A stretch of DNA of 64,000 bases. Origin: Liolophura sinensis (Eukaryota > Mollusca > Polyplacophora > Chitonida > Chitonidae). Shown one piece after another: positions 46,137 to 64,000 of this stretch (positions within the stretch are counted from its first letter, which is position 1; each line of letters starts with the position of its first letter). The position numbers were made by a program, and so were the translations under genes. Under the pieces are notes generated by a model, which ran no database searches, was not told the DNA's origin, and saw only the letters and a list, made by a program, of their open reading frames with translations. The stretch is taken from NCBI RefSeq assembly GCF_032854445.1, contig NC_088295.1, positions 42,583,385-42,647,384 on the forward strand. Direction: 5' to 3'.

Positions 46137-47060
46137 TATATATGATATAAAGACAAACATATTAACAAAAAATTAATTAATGCATGCACACTTCATTCGC
46201 CAAAGACAAAATACATATGATATAAACACCGAAACATATTAACAACAAATTAAATAATGCTCAAAACCACAACGCAGAAAAAAGATACAAAGGTGTCTTT
46301 TGTGGCGTTGAAACATTTAAGTGTTTCTAAGAGAGTGCAAAGATATCAAACTTGTAACACACGAAAGTCACTAAAACCAGCGGAGATCTTTTCAAAAATT
46401 TGTTTTGTTACGTGTTCTTCGTGTGTATATACATATTCGCTTAGGCGTATAGCATGTTCTGGTTTACTGTGTTTCCTCAGTAAGCAGTATTATTGCCTCT
46501 ACCGTGATTTCCTCTGTTGACAGAGTTATCCTGTTCTCCAAAGACAAAATATATATGATATGAAGATTGATGGTCTCCCCAAAAGCATGATAGTCTCTTC
46601 TATAAGCATTATTGCATCCGTCGTGGCTTCCTCTGTTGAAACAATTATTCTATTCCCCAAAGACAAAATATATACGATATGAAAAGTGATGGTCTCCTCA
46701 TAAGCACGTTAGTTTCTCCTATAAGCAATATTATTGTCTCTTTCGTGGTTTCCTCTGTTGACAGAATTATCCTGGGCCCAGTTTCACAAAGCTGAGGACG
46801 ACATTTTTTATCGTACATTTGTCGTACGATAATTTGCACTTCACTATTACCGTACCCTTGTCCGATCTGTGCGATTATCGCATGAAGTTGGCCCCTGTTC
46901 TCCAAAGATTGCTGTTGCCCAAGTCGTGGTTTGTTATGTTGACAGAATTATCTTGCTCTCCAGGGGCAAAATATATATTATATGAAGATTGATGGTCTCC
47001 GCATGCATCAACACGATAGTCTCTCCAATAAATATTGTTTTTGCCTCTGCCTTGGTTTCC
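46137..47060 (+). repeat. degenerate tandem repeat of about 115 bp
   Basis: The phrases ccaaagacaaaatatatatg, atatgaagattgatggtctc and cgtggtttcctctgttgaca recur near 46137, 46198, 46539, 46656 and 46965. Units are unequal in length and decayed. Confidence 0.7.
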
Positions 47061-47062
47061 TA

Positions 47063-47262
47063 TAATTCTTCTTCTGTAATCCAACCTTTTCGTGTGCTTG
47101 CGAAGTGTTTATTCAAGCATTTTCTGAAGGCATTGTACTTTTTGTGAAGCCCTGAAATCAGCCAACCCAACCAATGTAGCTTTGTTTCCAAAATCAGATT
47201 AAAAATGTGCATAAATTGCACTGAAAGTTGCTCTTACATGTGAGAAAAGGTTGAGGAAATAG
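47063..47262 (+). mobile_element. MITE-like element
   Basis: Contains ccaaccttttcgtgtgcttg near its start and gagaaaaggttgaggaaata at its end. The inner blocks tactttttgtgaagccctga, aacccaaccaatgtagcttt and taaattgcactgaaagttgc are shared with the copies in the MYPT introns. Confidence 0.82.
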
Positions 47263-48562
47263 GTTATGATATGAAGACTGATAGTCTCTCCATGATATCT
47301 GCTCCAAATAATAAGCACTGATATTGCCCCTACATGTCGTGGTTTCCTACGCTGACATAATTATCCCTTGTGCATGCATTGTGGTCTCCCCCAATAAACA
47401 TTTTCATGGTTTCTGCCGTGGTTTCGCTTATTGGTTATTTCCTCTTCAGATTGCATATAAAGCAAACACAATATATGTGCCACAGCTACGTAATTATAAT
47501 GAAATGGAACAGGTAGATGCATTATAATATGCATCGTGTGTATTCACGTTTCAAACTGGTATAGTACCTATACTTTAAATCTGTAATCTTTAAAAATGTA
47601 GAAATACCAAATTGTGTATACCTGTACTGAACACGTTTACTTCGCAAGCTACCCAGAGACATTAATGTGTACAAAGCAGTATAGCTTAGGCCCATACATT
47701 CGACTGCTTTCGACAGCCTCATTAAACTTTTTTGTACACGGTACTTTTATTGCGCCATATATTCTTGGCGGCAATTTGTGTCACGTGTTGTATTAGCCCA
47801 TTGTACAGACCTCTGAACACACGCTTACAGCTCTATAGGCGTACATATCAGAAAATTAGCTCTCCCTAGAGGTAGTTACACCTTTATCCAAGCGAAACCC
47901 GAAACGAAATGTAACAAATTATAATTATTGTTATCGGATCTCGACTAACTTTACAGTTTCAATGATCCCAGTTTATAGCGGCGATGTGTATGGCGTTGCA
48001 AACAGGCAGATGCCGAGTAGTCTTTATTTACACTTTCCTTTGTGTACATTGCACACGCAATGCAAAGTGGCTTTTGCGTAAAACACATGTCCCCTGTTTG
48101 GTTTGTCATTCAGCTATGGTCGTGGATGTTATCGCCATGCACGTGACTACTTCGCGAAATCGGCCGTTCACAAAGGTTTGCTGAAGTCGGAACCACTCCA
48201 GGAACAGTTTGCCTGATTCGCCATACGTCAGCCCGACAGACCGTAGGTTATAGACAGAAGTAAACCACATTTATGGGTTTCATGCGCAGGTAAACACCTG
48301 CGAGTCGGAATAATTTAAACCGGAGTCTTGTGACATGTTATAACCAGGGCAAATAAGAAATAAAATACCAACTGAATAGATCTGACGTCTCTTTGTTCAT
48401 TTGTTTAAAAACCAGATATCATGTTTTAACAAGAACGCTAATGATTTACCTTGGCTTTCTCTTTGAGATGTTCACATACATTCGGAACTTTTATGAAGCT
48501 GCATTATTTTTTCTCTTACATATTAAGCTATCCCCCAGTTATGATGAAAATTACATACCCCA
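47263..48562. other. intergenic, no gene recognised
   Basis: AT-rich, with a slightly CG-richer part at about 47990-48300. Nothing coding was recognised. Confidence 0.45.
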
Positions 48563-48855
48563 AATAGTGAATCTGGGGGCCTCCGTGGGTCAGTTGGTTA
48601 GCGCGCTAGCAAGGCGTAATGACTCAGAGGCCTCTCACCAATGCGGTCGCTGTGAGTTCAAGTCCAGCTCAAGCTGGCTTCCTCTCCGGCCGTAAATGGG
48701 AAGGTTTTGCAGCAACCTGCGGATGGTCGTGGGTTTCCCCAGGGCTGTACCCGGTTTCGTCCCATCATAATGCTGGGCACCGTCGTATAAGTGAAATATT
48801 CTTGAGTACGGCGCATAACACCAATCAAATAAATAAAATAAATAATAGTGAATCT
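48563..48855 (+). repeat. SINE family 1, full-length copy with 12-bp target duplication
   Basis: The element 48575-48843 is flanked by AATAGTGAATCT on both sides (48563-48574 and 48844-48855), a perfect duplication. The head is tRNA-like: A-box region gtgggtcagttggttagcgc and B-box region gtgagttcaagtcc. The body includes cagcaacctgcggatggtcg, ccatcataatgctgggcacc, gtcgtataagtgaaatattc and ttgagtacggcgcataacac, with an (aaat)n tail. It is a Pol III-type SINE. Confidence 0.93.
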
Positions 48856-49915
48856 CAAAAGGCCAGAAAAATATTGTGTTTAGCGGATGAACGTTTGTAT
48901 TCATATTGTGGTAATAACAGTATATAGCAGGGATACATATTCTGCATGTATCGGACAATGGATCTGATCAAGATAAGCACATAGTGATATATAAGCCTAC
49001 ATCAATCTGCTACATGTGATTTGAAACCCTGGTTACAGGTAGCAATTCCCACTTAAAACCACTAATCTAAAAATTTCACTGGTATTTTATGTAAGTTATG
49101 TCATTTAGACGATTATGTGTCTGGCGCTCTTTATTAGGAAGTCAGCTATACAGAGTTAATTCACGTGGAGATTGCATGCTGACATGTGTTTTTTGCTGTC
49201 TTGATACAAGCTGTCAGTGTGTTTGGTTTGGCGGTTGGTAAACAAAAAGATAGCCGTTCGTATTTGTTCGTAAATTCATTTTGTTGAGGAATGTTTCTTT
49301 TGACGATATGAGTTTGGAAGAAATTTGGATACTTAAAAAAGATCACTTTTGGTACAACTGATTAATATTAAATCTCCAATAAGAAGAGCGTTAAACATTG
49401 TTTCTGGTTTGTAATTTTCAACAAAGGCTTTGCAGGAGTCGCCCTAAAGGGACCTTTAAACACTTTGCACGTGTACAGCGAGTAAATGTTGAGAACCCTC
49501 TTCCAGCCTTTAACAATGCGGTTCAAAGCTACATGTACGCACTCTTTTGTCCTTTCCTGTATTATCGGATAAACATTCCTGTCTTCTGTAGTTCACCTAA
49601 AGTGTAACCAAACTGTGTCACTGAAAAAAGGTAAACTTTATATGAAATGCAGCGCAATAAAACATTTATTTGTAGTACAGTAGCACTTCAACGTTACAGA
49701 AGAAACCGTATTTTTACTCCGATTTGGAGTCTCCCGTTGACTACTACGTAAATTTTATATGCGTAATTCTCCTGCATGACTTAGACCTTTCAATCCCTCG
49801 GCGTTCTGACTTGATCTTGATCTGAGAAATTAAGATTTTTGTCTATTACGTCTAATGGAAGCAGCTTACCATAAAATTGCAAATTGTTGGGGAAGGACAA
49901 CAGATTGTTGAAATA
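48856..49915. other. no feature recognised
   Basis: AT-rich intergenic sequence. It could contain the promoter of the candidate gene at 49916, but no core promoter element stands out. Confidence 0.4.
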
Positions 49916-50508
49916 ATGGTGCAATCGGCTACAACAGGTTTAATATACAATCAGTACACGGTTTCAGAAGACTGGAACAGGGCCCGTGATCACGAAGCGA
50001 TCTTAGACGTAAGTCAGAATTTCATTCATTAAACACGGTATGTTCCTTGCAGTTATTTTAGCTGAGTTTTGTTTTTCTATAACTTACCCAGAATTTACGT
50101 TGTCAATCAATAGTTTGACCTTGTTGCGTAAGAAATAGCAATTCTAAAGTGATTTGAAAGTTTTACTAAAGTTTAAGATCGCTCCGTTATCTAGGGGCAA
50201 AGGCTCCATACACGTGGACTATAGTGTCTAGATTTGAAAATTTGTGAAATTTTTATACGTATACAGTACGGTATTTTCCCGCGAAACGGCGACTCGGGTC
50301 TAAGCAGGATTGACCGTTGTCCTCATGTAATACAGGAGAACTATGCAACAAACTAGTCTTTCCACCAAGTCGCCATTATAAGGCAAGAATGAACAATGAA
50401 CTACACAGCTCTGATCCGAATTACTTCAGAGAGGAAAAATTGCGCATTGAAGCCATGGTACGATCTAGATTTTACCAAAAAGATTCTTGGCGAGATTATA
50501 ACACTTGA
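49916..50508 (+). CDS. candidate small two-exon gene of unknown function, frame conflict
   Basis: Exon 1 (49916-50008) starts with ATG and encodes MVQSATTGLIYNQYTVSEDW then NRARDHEAILD before a strong gtaagt donor, phase 0. A good acceptor (gtaatacag) opens exon 2 at 50336. Read in phase it gives ENYATN and stops at once. One base away, the frame is open to TGA at 50506-50508 and looks strongly protein-like: VFPPSRHYKARMNNELHSSD, PNYFREEKLRIEAMV, YQKDSWRDYNT. Either the assembly or allele has a one-base change near 50350, or this is a young pseudogene, or an unseen exon corrects the phase. I do not recognise the family. A gtaaat follows the stop at 50511. Confidence 0.42.
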
Positions 50509-51029
50509 AGGTAAATATGTGGCCAAGGTTGCAAATGACATCAAACGCATTCCATCCATTGGTTAAAGCTTAATGACATATTTAAAATGTGTTCACACTC
50601 CAAAAGGTTTTTCTACTTAATTTCAGGCAGTGTAAGAGACTTGTCTACAAAAAATATGCTGTATTTTAAGGGCACTTGGACGAACCCTGGAGAGGGAATG
50701 AAAACCAGCATACTGGAAAGGGATAATCCCAGCTACACTGAAATTATGTTTTGGTAATTGACAAATACCTGGCAGATGGGTTAATGTCACTGAATGAAGG
50801 AACCTCCTGTATGAAATAATCTGTTATTATTTCTGAATATTATTCCAGAGAAACAGTCATTTGGAAGTTGGAAAGCAGCTTTCTTGAGCAAGTCAGAATT
50901 TAAAACGTGACTAAGGCAATTTTTGGAATGCTGTAAATTCTGAAGGATTGTCAGAAGACAAATCACTCAGATATTTGAATTTCCAGCACAACACTGCCCG
51001 TTTTAAGAAATTTTAAATTTTAACTTAAA

Positions 51030-51190
51030 TTTATTTATTTATCTGATTGGTGTTTTACGCCGTACTCAAGAATATTTCACTTACACCGGCCAGCATTATG
51101 GTGGGAGGAAACCTTGCAGAGCCAGGCGATAACCCACAACCGTCCGCAGGTTGCTGACAGACCTTCCCACATACGGCCGGAGAAGTTTAA
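51030..51190 (-). repeat. SINE family 1, 3' fragment, reverse orientation
   Basis: Starts with the inverted tail (tttatttattta) and reads tgattggtgttttacgccgt, actcaagaatatttcactta, ccagcattatggtgggagga and acaaccgtccgcaggttgct, the inverse of the copy at 48575-48843. Confidence 0.88.
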
Positions 51191-52522
51191 CTTAAATGGC
51201 TGTGACACTGTAAAATTGCACAAAGAATGTAGAAATCAATAACCATTCATTTCAAGAGCAAAAATAACACAATACCATAAGACTAAATTATATAAAGCGA
51301 TTTTATATTGTTTCTTTAACACTTTTTTGTTCATGATACAAACTGTTCTTCAAAGTTAAAATGTGTGAAATGGGCTGAAATACAGCTGGCACATTACAAT
51401 GACTTTTAAAAAGGAAAGTCTCAAGTTTCACACAACCATCTTCAGCAAAGGCAGTAAACAGAATATAAAGCTATGTAGAATGCACAGTTACCATGACAAC
51501 TGTTGAAGTCTTCACAACAGCAATAACAGTTTGTTCCAAAAAAACAATTAAAGCACTGGTCGGTGGTTAAAATAGTTAAAGCTTTGGTGCAATTGTTTTC
51601 TTAAGCAATAGTACATATATATATATATAAAATATATTTATATATATGTATATTTATATATTTACAAACATGCACCCATGTATAAATATTATTCACTTTT
51701 ATGCTGGATTGGTCATGGTACAATAAACATGAAGAAACATTTTTGTTGCTGTGACATAAAATCACCAAGTCGACCATGAGAATTTTGAGCACTTTTTTTT
51801 CAAGACATACTCCAGCAATTGTGGAATGCCATGAAATTCATTCAGTCTGTCTGACCCAATCACAGCCCACCACTTGGACATTGTGTGTGTACAACTACGG
51901 TCCTTGGGTGAAAAAAGGCACAAAAATATCTACACATTCTAAAAACATTTTACCCCCTTTCTTAAAATAAAGTCAAAAATTATGCTATCAGCAATATGCA
52001 GAAAAAAATAAATAACAAACAATATTGACGTCTATATGTTTCCAGGAATGGAAATCTTATCCAACAATTTGATATAGTTTCTTCAGATCACTGAAATACA
52101 AAAATTGTGGACTCATTGTCCACTTCTACAAACTTCCTTCAAAAATTCAAAAAAAAAAAAATACAGCTCACATATAGAACTGTGTATAAACTGGGATTGC
52201 AAAGTAAATCTCACAAGGTCCCTCCTTCTAATACGATCAAAATGTAAAAAATGTGGACAAAAAGTCTCTCCAAGCAATAAAAATGACTTGATTTTTAATA
52301 TCAGCTGAATATTTCAGCATGCAATCATGGACATACTACACAAACATGGTCATAAATGGATAAAATTGTGTATGTAAGGACAAAAAAAATTCTCTTTACA
52401 CTGTATGCTGTTTTTAAAATATGAAATGGATCTTTCTGCTTGATGTCTCACAAATGGAAATAAAAAATATTGACGATATAACACAAAAAGAGGTTTGATA
52501 TTTGTACCCTCAATGACATATC

Positions 52523-52528
52523 TTTATT
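52523..52528 (-). terminator. possible polyadenylation signal AATAAA for RUNX
   Basis: AATAAA on the - strand (TTTATT on +), about 200 nt after the RUNX stop. Its use is inferred from position only. Confidence 0.35.
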
Positions 52529-52726
52529 CATATCAATCCATTCACACAGCCTTGGAGAGGGCAAAATGTTTGAGAAAGCAGTGAAAGGTTTGTATACAAA
52601 GTAAGACAAGCACTGCTTAGTTGGATGAGATACCTCCATACCGAAACAAATTTAAAAGTTTCAGTCAGATATGAACAGTTTTGTAAGCTGCTAAATTAAG
52701 CTGTCACAAACACTGAGACCCTCATG

Positions 52727-64000
<11,274 letters not shown>

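Larger units (their letters stand above)
50509..52726 (-). other. region after the RUNX stop, including its probable 3' UTR
   Basis: On the - strand the RUNX transcript continues past its stop at 52727. The nearest AATAAA on that strand is at 52523-52528, about 200 nt downstream. The true end may be more distal. It also holds a SINE fragment (51030-51190) and AT microsatellites at 51616-51660. Confidence 0.45.

Noticed and set aside
48393-48958. Several open frames on both strands
   Set aside because: They overlap the full-length SINE; frames on the inverse of the element recur with other copies.

Overview
This is animal (metazoan) genomic DNA: AT-rich, with long introns bounded by GT..AG sites, short exons, tRNA-derived SINEs, small inverted-repeat DNA elements and many minisatellites. 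No bacterial operons are present. Exon-intron style, protein divergence from vertebrates and the SINE type suggest an invertebrate, probably a lophotrochozoan such as a mollusc. Species assignment is inference.

Region 1 (about 1-28.4 kb, + strand) is the 3' half of a myosin phosphatase targeting subunit gene (MYPT / PPP1R12 family). Twelve upstream exons and two alternative last exons can be placed, with consistent splice phases. They encode the disordered middle of the protein, two ROCK-type inhibitory threonine sites (RRPTQGVT and RRPPTG), acidic/lysine-rich linkers, a Ser/Gly/Tyr-rich segment that begins with an ATG, and the C-terminal coiled coil. The N-terminal RVxF and ankyrin-repeat exons lie before the window. 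The coiled coil can end in either of two homologous terminal exons (22478-22567 or 27604-27681), each with its own stop codon.

Region 2 (about 28.4-52 kb) is gene-poor. It holds SINE copies of two families (one complete, with a perfect 12-bp target duplication), a MITE-like family with inverted ends, a 1.4-kb element with 226-bp near-identical inverted arms, a 379-bp tandem duplication, a 40-bp minisatellite and microsatellites. One possible small two-exon gene (49916-50508, +) is present, but its reading frames do not join cleanly.

Region 3 (about 52-64 kb, - strand) is the 3' part of a RUNX (Runt-domain) transcription factor gene: the exon for the end of the Runt domain (105 nt), two linker exons, and a large last exon ending in the Groucho/TLE-binding VWRPY. 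The first Runt-domain exons lie beyond the right edge. The MYPT and RUNX genes are convergent.

The most interesting biology is in the MYPT gene. Alternative coiled-coil ends differ by three residues of spacing, the kinase-adjacent serines are replaced by proline at both inhibitory sites, and an ATG-initiated S/G/Y-rich exon could start a short isoform.
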